Positions 10,951-24,139 of a DNA stretch of 64,000 bases are shown one piece after another. Position 1 is the stretch's first letter; the number at the start of each line of letters is the position of its first letter. Location of the stretch: contig JAODTK010001532.1 in NCBI GenBank assembly GCA_026419785.1, positions 1-64,000 of the forward strand, read 5' to 3'. The DNA is from Sclerodactyla briareus (taxonomy: Eukaryota > Echinodermata > Holothuroidea > Dendrochirotida > Sclerodactylidae). The notes under the pieces are model-generated. The model worked only from the letters and a program-made list of their open reading frames with translations, had not been told where the DNA came from and made no database searches. The translations under genes and the position numbers were made by a program.

Positions 10951-12745
10951 AATTTTGTCTTGCGGGATCCCACTGCATGGACGCGTTGGATTGCGACCGC
11001 CTACTTTGTCCTCAGTCATATTCCACTCTGTAGCAGACGAAGGTTCATGTATTGAGGGCACCTGTTTACTACTTGGAGGAACGAAACTGAATATATGAAC
11101 TGTGGCAGACTGATCATGAAACGGACATCACACAGGATCCCTTCAAAGCCTTCGTGTGTTCATTCGTGCCACGATACCACTTTGTGTGTAGTCACCGTCA
11201 TATCTCAGGAGTCAGTGAGTCACAGACATTAGTACCATTCATGCAAGAATTCTCACCATCTTTCATCACATCACAGATCATAACCCACCAATTCACAAGG
11301 CTAGGATGCATACATCCCGCTAGATCGATTTCTCATCAATAATCACAAATAATGAAAAAAAAAACTGCACATAACAGTTTACCCAGACCTTCCTCATTCC
11401 ACCCCTTGCGTGCATACTGTGAGGAATCCACACAATATCACGCCCTTCAATTATTCAAAGATACAAACACCAATGTTGCAAACATAGTAAAACACCAAAG
11501 ATTCATTCAACATTGAAGTAATGATAATCGACACTATGAGGAATGCTGTTATCGGCAAATATCCCACAAAAGTCTGGGGGTACATGTTTTTAGCATAATG
11601 TAAAAGGGCCTTACAACAAGGTATTGAAAATTGAAAGAGAGAGCCGAGTTCAAAAGCCTGAAAGGCCTATAACTGTATCAAGGGTAAGGACATTTGTTGA
11701 ACAAACGTATAAAGAGAACTCTGAAACAAACAGATGTCTGTGGCTTAATGAACCGTTCCTGGCACAACAAGGTGTGGCCTCATGAAGTATCATACTCGTA
11801 ATGGCAATGTGGGCCATGTCAACTGTCTATTATGAGTAGCCTTCATCGCAAAATCCCTGAAAATTGGAGTGCCGCCAACGTTACGGGAAATAAAACATAC
11901 GGCGTGCCCATCAGCTCTCGATATATCGATAGAGCCGCCACACAACTACTATGATGCACAAAAGGCCAAGGTGGCGGGGCGATCTGTTTGGCGTTGGGGG
12001 GGGGGGGCGGACATGATGAATACTATCTAAGCGGGGCGCTACCACGGGTTGGCGGCGTAGCGTCCAAGAAAATTTTCGTTTGAGGCCACCCCCTAGATTG
12101 CAGGAAAGCGGCACTCCCCGTGCTTTGTGGGACATAAGGCAGCATTCCGTTCCTAAAATGGAATTAAAAAAAAAGTTATTTAAGGGAAGGTTGCTCCAAA
12201 ACTTATTGCCTTGGGATAAATATCAATGTTTTGCGTTGGGTTCTGTGACATTCCAAAATTACCATTAAGTGAGGTTACAGTCATTAAAGAACAATGGAAA
12301 TGGCAATGGCAACAGCCAGTACGTCCGCGCGAAGCGCGAGATTTTGCATAATCCAATTTTCCCAAGACATCAATTTGCACTTAACCCTCTTTGACCTTTT
12401 ACTTAGATAGGCCTGGGTTTTTTTAAATCAATGATTAACGGCCCCCATTTTATCCTATTTGCGGACCACAGGCGCCATGGGAGAGACACTTCCAATCAGG
12501 ACCAGTCGGTGGCCAAATGGGTGTAGAACAGAAGTAAAACAACCGCAACTGCGCGCGAAGCGCTCAACGAAAATTTTTCACACTTTTTGACATCCCATCG
12601 AAAAGTAAGGCAATCTTTGGATTAAACTTAATCCTCGTCTGAAATTTTGAATCCTGTCTTTGGCACGATGTGTGGCGTTCCCTGCCGAATATTCGTTAGC
12701 TATTTTATTATTATTATTTTTTTTATTATTTTATATTTTCAATAG
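10951..12745. other. No recognised gene; repeat-derived sequence
   Basis: Nothing coding is recognised. At about 11,985-12,115 there is a G homopolymer followed by ACTATCTAAGCGGGGCGC, a GGTTGGCGGCG arm and an AAAATTTTCG word. This is the same subterminal module as in the elements at 12.8, 28.98 and 30.85 kb. A CGCGCGAAGCGCGAG palindrome lies at about 12,327-12,341. The whole stretch is probably transposon-derived. Confidence 0.45.
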
Positions 12746-15497
12746 CAGTGGCGTCACCAGCTTTTTCAAACGTGGGGGGGGGGGGACTGCTGCGGGGGGC
12801 ATATAACTTCTTCCTGGTGGCGCGAGAACACTATCTAAGCGGAGCGCCACCATTATTTTGGCGCGGATCGCACAAAAATTTTTTTCGCAAGCCCCAGATT
12901 GCCGGAATGGCCCCTCTCCCGGCGGTTTCAGGCTGCATGTACTAAGGCGCAAATCGGGCATTGGTGATCTCAATTCTGTAATCGGTGGGGAATTCGAACA
13001 TTTTTGTCAGACCTCGGTCGTATCGTTGCCCCGATTAACTTTTTTGGTCAGAACATCCAACCATTTGTACTTCATATAGGAAAACAGATCTCAACCCAAA
13101 AATTTGAGACATTTAGCAGCTTCAGCTCTACTTCCCAACCATGATTGACGTCATCCCGAAGAGCACGGAGCTTCCGATACAGTTATCTGAAAAACATGCG
13201 TTTAAATTTCAAGCAGTCTGATAGCCTAGGCTACTGGCCGTTTCCAAATTGCCGTGGTCGAGGAGGAGGAAACGGACCGGAGCTAAGTAGTTTAAGTATC
13301 AAAATAGTTCATTGTACTTTCAAGGTCAATGAGAATGTTGTTGTACGAGTCGCCCTCACAAATATGTATCGTTAGGGGGCCAATGAGGCTGTACTTTCCA
13401 TAGAGTGTGCGGAGATGATGGTTAAAGGACCACTCAGGCTTGGTTACAACAGCAGTTATATAAATCGTGGAGAATGGAAAACTTTATCTATATGTCCAAA
13501 CCCCTTTTCAAATACGATGTTTCCTAGTGGATTATGGCCTCCAAAGTTTGAAGCCATCAGCAGAGACACTGGGGAGAATCCCAATTGCGCAATAACGTAT
13601 GACGTTACACACATGACAACACAGGAAATTATGTTATGTATTTGATTGTTTCCATTTTTTTGAATAAGTCAACATTTCTCAGAAGTTATGTAATCTTTCT
13701 CTCACCAAGTAAACTATCAACACCTACCAACCCACTACAGCGATCCTCTCCTATTGACTAATGTTTTTCTGGAAGATGAAATTAATGTTTGAATTCAATA
13801 GAAAACAATATGTTTGCAGGGTGTGCACGTATGACATCAATTATTAATGCATGATGGGAATGCCATTTCGATCTTTGCGCAATACCCGTGCTTCACAATA
13901 CACAACTTCAAATGACTATAAGTCTGTAACGGTAAGTCCTATGATCTTCCGGTTTGGACTTACGCATTTAGTTTTATTCAGCTATTAAATTAGCCCCTGA
14001 ATAAATCATCCTGGAGGTTGCCCTTGAAGCAACGAGACAAATCCACCACTATAACGCGGAAAACCAATTTGGTTCACTTTTTAGTGCTTTCGAGGCGATT
14101 TTGTCAATTTTTTTCGTCACTTTGAAGCATTCTATGGAAAATTCAGGCAAAATTTGGGTTTTTTTTCCCCACTTGATTTTGAAATAATTACTTTTTGACA
14201 ACGCAATTCTTGTGGCGTTTTCCCTGACCCCGCATTTTCGATTCCCCAACCGTGTGCCCTCATATGATAGTATGTGGACGGTGGTCAACGTGTCCACCCC
14301 ACTGTCCACAAAGTGGTCGCACCTAAATAAAATTTTAAAACAATCACAAGATTTTCACCAATCTCATGCAAACGATATGGATTGGAGGAGAACCCATCTT
14401 TCATTGATATTAAGAACAACCCTAGTAAATTTCATCAGGCATTTTTTGCTAAGGAACATCATATGTCTGCACAATGCACATCATATGTCTGCAATACTAC
14501 CGGTACATAAGATAACATAACCGCGCGCGTTTGCGTTGGGGTGGGGGCCAGAATTCGATATGAATATCGCCGCCCTGCCCGCAGTGTCAGTCGAACTCAT
14601 TATGCAGCACTGGTAGCAATCAACATCCCCGTTAGCGTTGAGGTAGGGTCCGATATCAACGACACTCGGGTATCAGCGCAGTGTCATATCGACAATCTGC
14701 AGCTGTACTCTGTGCTTGCTGCATCTTTATAATATCAATATGCCAGGTTTAAGACTGTTCACGGTGCAAAGAAACTGGGAAACCAAATATCACGGTACCG
14801 ATTTTGGTGTTGTCTATGATGGCATATAATATCGTGTACTTGTACGTTACGGATTGATTCTGTATGGCCGGGAAGCCCGAAGTCGGGAATTCTAATTAAA
14901 GGGCCCAAATCTGTAATCTTGCTAGCTAGCCCTCCAGTTCGGGCAAAACAGTGGCAAAATGATTGACACACCCCTCCCGAAATATTGATCCCCGTACGCC
15001 TATAGGGGGATATCTAGATGAATCCCACAATTCCGCAAAAAATGCGTGCTTCTTGCGCGTAGTACCCGTGGTTTTGTTGTCTGCCTTTAATACAAACCAA
15101 TAATAACTATTTGAGATTCGGGGCAAATTAGTTTTTTTTCAGATTATTGCAATTGTTGATCGTGTGGCTATTAGCATCCTGGGTACATCCTGGCCAGCTG
15201 AAGGCATGCCATAAGAGGAGGGAGCGAAGACACCCCCTCAAATTCAAACCAAGACAGTCGATCCATTCGTCCAAAAATGGGGGCCGAAAGGATACAAAAA
15301 AAATAGACCGACTATACAGGCCTTCTCAGAACAAGAGTTTTTGTAATAGGAAAAAATGACTTGCAAATAATGGCAATGGTGACCCAGATTTCATCTTAGG
15401 GTTCCTAAAAATGCCAACAAAAATCCAAAGGGGAGGGGGACAACCCCTCCCTTAGACCCCTCCCCCATGGCCACCCCACTCAAATTCCTGGCTACGC
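12746..15497. mobile_element. Candidate hAT-like element 3 (TIR-bounded)
   Basis: The left end CAGTGGCGTCACCAG (12,746) and the right end CCTGGCTACGCCAGTTG (15,481-15,497) are imperfect inverted counterparts in a hAT-like style. The left subterminal region has a G run and the ACTATCTAAGCGGAGCGCCACC module. No transposase is visible in about 2.75 kb. The pairing is tentative, because the two TIRs differ at several positions and no clear target duplication is seen. The ends may belong to different elements. Confidence 0.35.
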
Positions 15498-15534
15498 CAG
15501 TTGGCTCTGACTTGCGTTGGCGACAATCAGTTTA

Positions 15535-15665
15535 TGCGAGTCCAAGTCAAGTCACATGAACTGCCAGTCCAAGTCAAGTTCGATCAATGCGAAAATTTCA
15601 CTTCAAGTCGCAAGTCACTAAATAGTTGGACTCGAGCCTACTCGAGTCCGATCAATTGACTCGAT
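15535..15665. repeat. CAAGTC-rich low-complexity cluster 2
   Basis: Words such as GTCCAAGTCAAGTC and AAGTCGCAAGTCAC, then ACTCGAGCCTACTCGAGTCC, recur. With the cluster at 10,740-10,950 it borders the 4.7 kb stretch separating the Penelope RT from its endonuclease. It may therefore belong to the inserted sequence. Confidence 0.7.
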
Positions 15666-15689
15666 TCAACATTCTGCCATCCTGCCCTC

Positions 15690-16260
15690 CCACCACTAGT
15701 CACTCTCACCCCAAGCATATTGTCCATCCTCAGACCTCGGAATCTTCGTGACATTCTAGTCACGCATATTTTTTGTTCGGAAGCGAAGCCGAGCGCAACA
15801 GACCCCGGCGCAGCCGCCCCTGCCCATCCAACTGCAAAACGTGCAAACTTAATTGTCGATCGCACAACTTGGTTTCAAAAGTTTCCAGACATCCCGCTAT
15901 TTCCAATTCAACAGAATATTGACTGCGTCTCGAAGAAACCTGTCTACCTAATTTACTGTAACCCCCTCTGCGGAGTTCAGTCATCGGGGAAACAAAAAGA
16001 CCGGTTGCTAAGCCTTTCACATGGTCGTCGGTCACTCCATTGAAAACCTGAGAGTGATGTGCATCGACCATGACACAAATTGGTCCACTAAATCCCCCGC
16101 AAAGCGAAAGAAAATGACTGGGATTAACCTGAAAACGACTCACACAAACGTTTGGTCTGAACATTTGGAACGACCTACCATCACACAAATATGGTACCAC
16201 TCGGCACCTCCTCCCTATTTCCCTGATGTCCAATCACTGAGGCCAATTGGTCTTCATTAG
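15690..16260 (+). mobile_element. Penelope-like element copy 1: GIY-YIG endonuclease part
   Basis: An ILRPRNLRDILV block at 15,723-15,758 is the linker that precedes the endonuclease in Penelope elements. A GIY-YIG-like core with VYLIYCNPLCGV and GKQKDRLL follows (15,945-16,010). SIENLRV comes next, and a terminal SLRPIGLH near 16,225-16,258 resembles the L.TL.P.GLN end of these proteins. It is on the same strand as the RT pieces at 8.2 and 10.1 kb and is most simply the 3' half of the same copy. The second conserved core Tyr-Ile-Gly is damaged. Frames change at least twice. Confidence 0.75.
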
Positions 16261-16261
16261 T

Positions 16262-19200
16262 TTAATCCTCATGGGGATTATCTCCTGTCACTCACTGAGG
16301 CGCAATTGCCTGCCCCATATAATCCTCGCAAGGCTTATCCCCTGTTCAACCGAAACACCTATTAGGCCTTCACCCAGGGGGACCCACCATCGTTCCAGGC
16401 CTATAAAGTCCTCAGCATTCTCCTCTTTTCCTAACAAAACAAAATGCCTCCGCTGTGGAGAAGACCATCAATAAAGAACTGCCCAGTCAAAAAGAGAAAG
16501 AAAGTGTCAATTGCGGTGGTTCACACGTGGCTCTAACAAGTATGCCCCAAGTAACTTAGAGCCAGAAACGACGAGAAAGAGAATGATTGATAACAAATGA
16601 AGAACAGTGACATCTATCAACATATGCTCAGCAACAAAAACCAGTGGTCGAAGTAAACAAAAAGATGGACAACCAACTGAAGATAAAATCAATGTAATCG
16701 CCTTTGCAACGGAACTATTATCACTGCATTTAAAAAGGGAATGTTCCGAACAAGTGCCAGCAACATTATTCCACTGCTTCCTCTTAACAGTGAAATACTT
16801 TAATACACAATACCCGGAGAGGAAAACATAATAATTCATGGAAAGGGGGCGAAGATTCAGGCTCGCCCCTAACTTGGGGCACGAGCCGAGAATGATGCCC
16901 CCTCCGAATATGCCAACTGAACATTTATAGCGCTAAATCAGAAATTGAATTATTATACAACTGGTTCACATCCATCCATCCGCATGTTTTTATTGATGAA
17001 AAACGAAACTATACGCAAATTATAAATTAGAAATACCTAACTAAATGTTTTCAGAAGGATGTCACATCAACCAAAGGAGAGGAGTGGCAATCGCAATATC
17101 AAGTAACATAATAGCAACTCAAAGTTTATTAGACAACGCACATGAAGACGATCAAGTTTTTTCCATAAAATTAACCAATAGCTGTAATAGGTCTCTAAAT
17201 ACTATTTAGTGATTTAATACACCAACAAAATAGTAAAACATATCGTTTGATCCTGGACCTCCAAATCAATCATTATCGGGGATTTAACTGCCCACATAAA
17301 CAGATAGGGTCAAACAGGGAAACCTTCCCGGCCGACATCTATGGGATGTTCTATACAAAATAGCATTCAAATTTTAAACCAAAAATCCAAGACTAGAAGG
17401 AACCCAATAGATGGGTCAGAAGAATGTTAGATCTGGTGTTAGCCACGAGAGACTTTTCCTCTGATGTAACATATCAAATTTCGGAAGATTCAAATCTAAA
17501 TGACATACCTACACTTATTTCAAGTTAACTAGCCAAAGAAATAAAACCACGTAACGGAGGCTATTATAATATAAAAAGGAGATGGGTGAAATACCAGGGG
17601 CTAAACTCAGTCGATTTTGATAATTTAAACTATGAATTGGTAGAACCAAAATAAAAGAAAGCAGATTCTGGATTTCAAATTTGCCGAAACTATAATCACA
17701 TACCATCTCTAGCAATTTTGAAAAATCTGTCCACCAAACTGGGAGGCTTAACTCTCGGAAATCATTCACTAATAAAAGCAAAACGTAAATACGAAGGGAA
17801 TATATCAGGACAAGGAATTACAAACAAGAGCCAAATGAATCGAATACACTATGAAATGAAAACAAAAAAGCAATTCGAAAACAAAGGCTGTAACACAACT
17901 GGAATGGTTGTTTGCATAAGTGAATCCTGAGCAAAACCAACGAAAATATATGTCGTCTGGTCAAAGAATTTTTCAACACTGGCCCATCGCATATTCTCAG
18001 AATTCAATTGATAAAAAGACGGTTCGCGCGTCCAGATACCACAGATCAAGCTACAGGATGGCTGACACCTGCCGACCAATTTTTAATATTCCAAATCACC
18101 AGCTTTTTGGAGATCATCGCGCGTGAAGTCTGTATATAATAATAATTTAGTCCCGATTTTACTCATCGTAAAAATCCAAATACATATTACCAATTAAGAC
18201 AGAGATCTCTCAATGCACTAAGAGAATCGATAATAAACTCAGCGCCGGGCTGGAACAGGTTTCATTCATAATTTTTAATCCAAGGTGCATCTAACGCGAA
18301 ATTACTATTGTTACCATTTTTGAATCTACTCGCCGCATTGGTATTTTCCAGCTCCATGGAAAACGTCGAAAACAATATTTGATCCTAAGCCGGGAAAAAG
18401 CATTCTACACCAGAAATATTACCCCCCGATAGCTTATTATCGTGCCTTGGCAAAACTGTTCGAAGCATATATCAACTCGAAGGAGAGATTACTTCGAAAC
18501 AAGATAAGAATATAAATCCGGAAACCATTTGGAAATTCAGAAGAAATAAGGGAGCTATCAATGTCCTGTTCAGACTTTCTGAGTCAATCAAACTTGGATT
18601 CCAAAACCGTAAATTGATTTCTACTGTCCTTTTAGATGCTGAAACGCGTTAGACAGAAGTGGCACACGGGCGAGATTAAATTAAAGTGGCTGGGTTGCCC
18701 CTTATACCACTAGACTGTTATTCTCTTTTCTCACAAACGAAGAAGATATATTCTTCAAAGTTGCTACTCTAGAGAATTTTCACTAAAGGCCGGGCCTCAA
18801 GGCTCTGTATTAAACCCACTACTTCACATACTTTTGGCAACGAATTCCCAGCAGTAGCGGGGTTGACGTCTCACAATTTGCAGACGATATTGCCCTCGGA
18901 TCTCTCTTCAAGCAGCTTGAAGTTTAACTTAAAAAAAATCCAGGCCGCTATTAATGAATCGGAAAGTGTGTTGCCTATGGAGAATAAAAATGAATCCTCT
19001 AAATCAAATCCAATTCAATCACAAATAAGTCTTCAAAATAAAAGCAAACCAAACCACAATCGAACTCCTTTTTCAACTATTAATTCTGCAATACCCTTAA
19101 CAGAGAAAGTTCTTGGGTGTATATTTTCGATCATCACTAAGTTATAAACACTCACACTGACAATAATTTCCAGGACTAATGTTAAAGTAATACTCTTAGA

Positions 19201-19770
19201 AGATTATGCCTCCAATAGATATATAACAAAGGATACGGGATTTGGAGATATTCGGTTCATATATGCGCACAGTGCTAGAATTGGTCGCATCTCTTTAGAA
19301 TCTGTGCACCAACAATTTTAACAGACTAGAAAAAATTACATGATTCATGCCTTAAAGCATCATAAGGGTGCATAGTTTAACAGACCAGAAAAATATACCA
19401 CTGATTGCCTTAAAGCAATCATAAGGGTGCATGTATATCCTAAGATCAAGTATTAGCTTCGGCAATACAACAACTCTAAAGGAAATAATAATCAATATGA
19501 ACAGGAAAGTATAGTAAAAAAACAAGATATGATCCGCCACAAAGCAATTGGTTGTTAGAAATCTTACTACCAAGGCCAGGCACAGGATTAAAACCTCGCT
19601 ATACAGGAACAATAGGAGTTCTGGTAACCTCATAACAAAGCCGCATTACCGAATTTCAACCTGATCGTACCAGGCATTCTGTATTAACAAGGTTTGCAGA
19701 CTTGACCTCTCGGACCCTCAGGAGACCTTTGACTGATCCCAAAACGGTAGGCATTATTTACTTATTAAGG
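16262..19770 (+). mobile_element. Non-LTR retrotransposon (I/R1/jockey-group LINE) with ORF1 zinc knuckles, EN and RT
   Basis: Gag-like ORF1 C-terminus: CLRCGEDHQ and VNCGGSHVA (16,444-16,535) are CCHC knuckle remnants, with one Cys read as Ser. Endonuclease: GVAIAI near 17,083, IIIGDLTAH near 17,270 (normally IIIGDFNAH) and DLVLATRDF at 17,430-17,456. Reverse transcriptase: KAGPQGSVLNPLLHIL at 18,786-18,833 and catalytic SQFADDIALG with FADD at 18,877-18,888. LNPLKSNPIQFTN-like and KVLG(C/V)(I/Y)F blocks follow to about 19,140. The C-terminal part runs on to about 19,750 with many stops. The 5' end abuts the Penelope endonuclease and ORF1 is incomplete, so it is 5'-truncated. Many frameshifts make it inactive. 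Confidence 0.85.
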
Positions 19771-20795
19771 GGAACCTCATATATCACCTGACCTTCATCC
19801 ATCTAGGTGGGGAGAGTTTTTCGTGTTAACAAGGCTAGGCGTCACAATACTGAACACACATACATAACCAACAAACTGTCACGACCGCCATAATTTGTCA
19901 AGGAATGAAAAACCGAATATATCAACCGTCCGAAAACTTGCCCTCATCCGCGCATAACCGGCATAACAACCGTCCTGCAATAATACATTTGCCTATTCTG
20001 TATCACCAGTTACGCTTGATATTCAAACCGGAACATATCAAATCCCTTTCATCCTGACGCTCACTGTAAGTTTTATCTCTCTTCGGAATGCACAATTTTT
20101 CCGCCATCCGAATAGATTAGTTTATGTTTATCACATGTTTTATTTCTTGGAAATGATGGAGTCTCCTAATAGAAACCTGATTTAACGAAATCGACTAACG
20201 GGCCAGCATACAGCCTATAATTTTTTTTAAGTTCTTAACTCTTTCAGGAGATCAAACTTCACATTAAAAGAAAATAGAAAAAAAGTATAAAAAAAAAAGT
20301 TGTCTTTATATTCGGAAAAAGCTCAGAAAGAGACAATATTGTTCTAAATTGCAAGCTGAAACATTTGTTTCAGAGTGCTTCAACTACACCGAATGATTTT
20401 TTTTTTTTGCCAAAACTGGATGAATGTCATAACAAAGAATTCCATAGTTTCTATGTCCGGAAGTTTCCTCGTAACCGCTAAAAAGTATATATGAATCTGA
20501 TTCGGGAAAATCACACCGATTTCATTACAGCTATCCAATGACAGAGCCATGACTGATGTTCAACATATATGTATCGAATTTATGATCATTACGTTATTAC
20601 TCCTTTTTCTTCTCTTCTTCTTCTTTTTTCTAATGTGCCATTAGAAAAAGTGTGTATCCAAGTTAACATTCGCAATGTATTTGCCCAGTTAAAGTCGCTC
20701 CTATGGATTTAAAATGGTATCAAATGTTGCGTGCCTACTTGTTTGAGCATAGTAATTTAGGAAATATAATTTAGTTCGAATCGTGTTCTGTTGGG
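19771..20795. other. No recognised gene
   Basis: AT-rich sequence with T and A homopolymers (for example near 20,220, 20,290 and 20,400) and a CTT-rich tract near 20,605-20,630. No coding signal is seen. Confidence 0.5.
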
Positions 20796-21870
20796 TTAGT
20801 TGTATTTCCATCTTGCGTCTGCTCGAACCCGCGTCCCATCTCCTCTATTGTACATATCACCGCACGCTTGTGACCATGCATGCCCGCAATATTCGATGAA
20901 GTCCCTCTGGAGAATCGCTTCTCGTTCATTCTCCTCAGCGGATGAATTCTCTTCGATTTCCTTCACTAATCTTCGCTTGCAACAAGTGGCGACCAATATC
21001 GACGCCCCCCGGTAAACCCCCCAGTTGGCGGTGATGCCGAGAGTGCGTACGTGTCCATCAGAACGAATTACAACACCCGACGTCAGAACATACTGAACTC
21101 GGTTTGTCGCCCGCACCCTCTATGCCACAATGACAAAGTTATACCAGAACGCCCATTGAAGTACCCCCACTAGTATACGCCATGATTTGTAACGGAAACT
21201 GGGATCCACATGTGACATCATAAAATAACAGAGAAAGCGACAACAGGTGACGCCAGCAAGGTATATGAGAGGATTTACGTATAATGGATGCAAATCACAG
21301 ACGGGTCCAAATCTTGTAGGTGAAGAATTGTAGCGTTCTGCCCGCACTCAGCAATGCCGAATGCCGCGGCCCATGAGTAATTCACATTCCTCTCATATGA
21401 GCATAATGTAAGGATGGCGGTTGGGGTGATCAGCCATACGCTAGTTACCGCCGAGACCGCGAAAATACTGTCCCCAAATACTGCATACCTCTGGAGGAAC
21501 CCCAAACTGAGCAAGTACTGTCAAAATGGTTCTGTATTATTTTAGAGCTGACATCTCCCGAGGTAAGGCAAGAATGTACGCAGCCGTCCAAGAGAACATG
21601 CGAAAAGAGTTCAATAACGGCGTTACACGTCAGCAGGATTAGTACTCACGGTTAATTTCCGCGGCAGGGCGGGCCGACACCATTTCTCCAACGATACTGT
21701 AATAGAAACACCAAGTAACAACCAAAGCCCATCGCAAATGATGGAAACTATTACCTGACCTCTGCCTAAATCGAAGAAAGTCGTCTGGCAGAAGCGACGA
21801 AATTGGCGCGAATACCCAAAGATTATTTCTTTATGAAGTTTCATTTGCTTGTTAAAGTGCTACTGGAGTC
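20796..21870 (-). CDS. Candidate Ig-like/transmembrane protein gene fragment
   Basis: On the minus strand, 21,490 down to 21,279 could be one exon. It follows a CTCCAG acceptor and ends at a GTAAAT donor (plus 21,273-21,278). Its frame reads like an immunoglobulin-type domain: AILTLCSYE (B-strand Cys), VNYSW (C-strand), NATILHLQDL (E-strand) and SVICIHYT (F-strand Cys). Further exon candidates are a leader-like hydrophobic stretch (LWLLLGVSITVS) before a GTGAGT donor near 21,645. Downstream, 20,796-21,116 reads KRRLVKEIEENSSAEENERE, like a charged cytoplasmic tail. The same blocks occur in order at 1.3-2.5 kb, so this is a duplicated gene segment. The Ig assignment rests on spacing and strand-like motifs only. 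A different cysteine-containing receptor or a chance reading remains possible. Confidence 0.35.
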
Positions 21871-23050
21871 CATGTGGTTTTGTCTGTTATAATACCCGAG
21901 GCTGGAGTTCACGGTTTTATGCTGTTTCTTGTTTAACAACCCGCATTTATATGAACATTTGGGTATGATTTTTGGCAGGTGGGGGCGCTAACCAAATTCA
22001 TGAGCCGTGAATAACAAATTTGTTTAGTTGATCAATTGCCCGCCACCAGAAGAGCGGTGTGCTAAAAACCAAAACTCATAAAATAGTTATTCTTGGTGGG
22101 ATATGGTACGTCATAGCATTTCTGGTGCGGGGGGGGGGGCAAGGGTGAGGGCCGGTTTGGTGGGTACATGACTATGTCAATGTTCAAAGTCTTCGACTGA
22201 TTCTGCAAAATTGCCATGGTCTCTTTTCAGTTCTGCTAGTAATTACTTGTTCGCATACTTGCAATTACAACGGACTAATCATTAAGGTATATGTTTTGGC
22301 ATAGCCCTCTGGCACAGCGGGCCTTAACTCATGTGCTGCCAGGGATGTCTTCCGTCATTACCCGTGGCGTATTCCCTATAGAACTGTCTGTCACTAACAC
22401 AAGTCTGATAGTACATATACCATAAGCTAGCTGTGACCATAGTATCACGGGAAAACAAATCATTTCATAAATGTAATAGATGCTGACTGGATATCCCTCG
22501 AAATGAGAACTTTGGAAATGTAATTGATGCAAAGGGGTAATATGCTATACTGTAATTCTGTAAGATGCCATATTATTTAAGATTGTTCGGAACAGATATA
22601 ACGCTCCACAACGATACTTCTAGTCCATCTGGATGGAGTGAAGTGAACAGAACTGAAAGTGAACATAATCTTTTTCAACATATAACCCCAATGAAAGGTT
22701 CAACAAGTGGATCCTCATGAAGTATTTGGACCAGAACAATCACCAGGTTCAGGTTGGCCACGTCAATTCTGTCACTGCATAATTCCCTAATAGTGCCTGA
22801 TAAGCATGTTTCATGTCTTCCAAGTCATAGCGCATACACAAAATGTGTCAACATTCTCGCGCTATAGGCTTTCTGGCGTTGTATCCTATTTCGTGCACAC
22901 GGATTGTAATGACATTTCGGCATCTTCAGGTTGTCTGATGTAGGTAAATGTTTTGGCCTATCCGGTAAGTCTATAGGACGTCTTCGCTGATAATTTGACT
23001 GTTTCATTAGCTGCTAATTTCATTGAACCTCATGATTAGAGAACGGCGAA
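21871..23050. other. No recognised gene
   Basis: A minus-strand open stretch at 22,329-22,532 is rich in Tyr, Ile and Leu (IYYIYEMICFPVILW) and could be a further membrane exon of the 21 kb gene, but no splice evidence supports it. A G homopolymer lies near 22,130-22,138. The rest is unassigned. Confidence 0.35.
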
Positions 23051-23059
23051 TGTTTCTTT

Positions 23060-23200
23060 TATTTTTAAGAAGAATAACCGGTGTCTCCCTTGCAATAACA
23101 GGCCCGTGCCTCTCACCAGTGTTGTCTGCAAAGTGATTGGAATCAGTCATTGGGGAATCTTATGATTCAATATTCTAAGCATGCCGGCCTAAATATAAGA
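23060..23200 (+). mobile_element. LINE reverse transcriptase fragment
   Basis: The plus-strand frame reads NNRPVPLTSVVCKVIG, close to the NYRPVSLTSVVCKVME block of CR1-like reverse transcriptases. The same block is present in the minus-strand LINE near 5.03 kb. Only about 140 bp is recognisable. An A-rich stretch follows. Confidence 0.6.
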
Positions 23201-24139
23201 AGAAAAGAAAAAAAAAAGGCTCAATGATTCCTCTGCCGCGCAACGGAACGACTTGAGAGATGTTTTTGTGGGTCTGCGGTCATAAGGGGACTCTGTCGAT
23301 TTACTAGACAGACCTTTCGACCTGACCCGAAAACGATCAGGGTCATTCACTCCAATGGGCAACCCATCGTGCCCTTTCTACATCATTTCTAGTTATCATT
23401 TTCACAAAATTTTAGACTTTGACTTCTGTTCATGTGTGCAGAATGTTTTATCGCAGTGTTCCATATAGCTTGTTCGCATATTTGCCTACAAGGCATCTGG
23501 TGTATTTTTGAGAAAAAACTAAGATTGCCTCAAGAAAGTATCATGAGCCCGTATTGGGTACGTATCTCGTTAAGTGTAGCAATTGTAGAGTTGATGCGCT
23601 ATCACACATGTCGATCGAGGACCACTAAAAGGTCAATAGTCTTTTAGGTTCATCAGCGAAGAGACATTTAATTCCTCATGGGTTCGTCGGGCGTTCGCCG
23701 CCACAATTTATTTGTCTATGTTTTTCAGCTTATCCCCCCGTTTGACACTCAACGCTTGGACAATGAAAGCATATTGTTATTTTCCCCTTTACCGGTAGAC
23801 CCCTCTTAAAAGCCATGCCCAAATTAAAGCCAAGACACGAAGCGTTATGAATCTTTAGAGGGGTCCGGCCAAATGTATGCATAACCTAGCTACTAAACGG
23901 GGTACAATGATGACCAACAAAACAGGGACCAGATTCGAGGTTCGGAAATGTTGTACAAAGCAAACAATGCTATCTGGATGCGAGAAAACGACTGCTGTTC
24001 TGTTCCGCGTTAACCTCGTCAACCGTCAATTGTTATTATGCAATGAATTCTAGTTCGGTATTTTATGTTTATATGTCCTTCCAATAGTTCCAAGGTATTA
24101 TCTATAGCAACATAAATCGTGTTACTTCTCATCATTACA
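23201..24139. other. No recognised gene
   Basis: Short open stretches (for example 23,432-23,647 on the plus strand) show no family signature. It may include the decayed 5' part of the LINE that follows. Confidence 0.35.
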
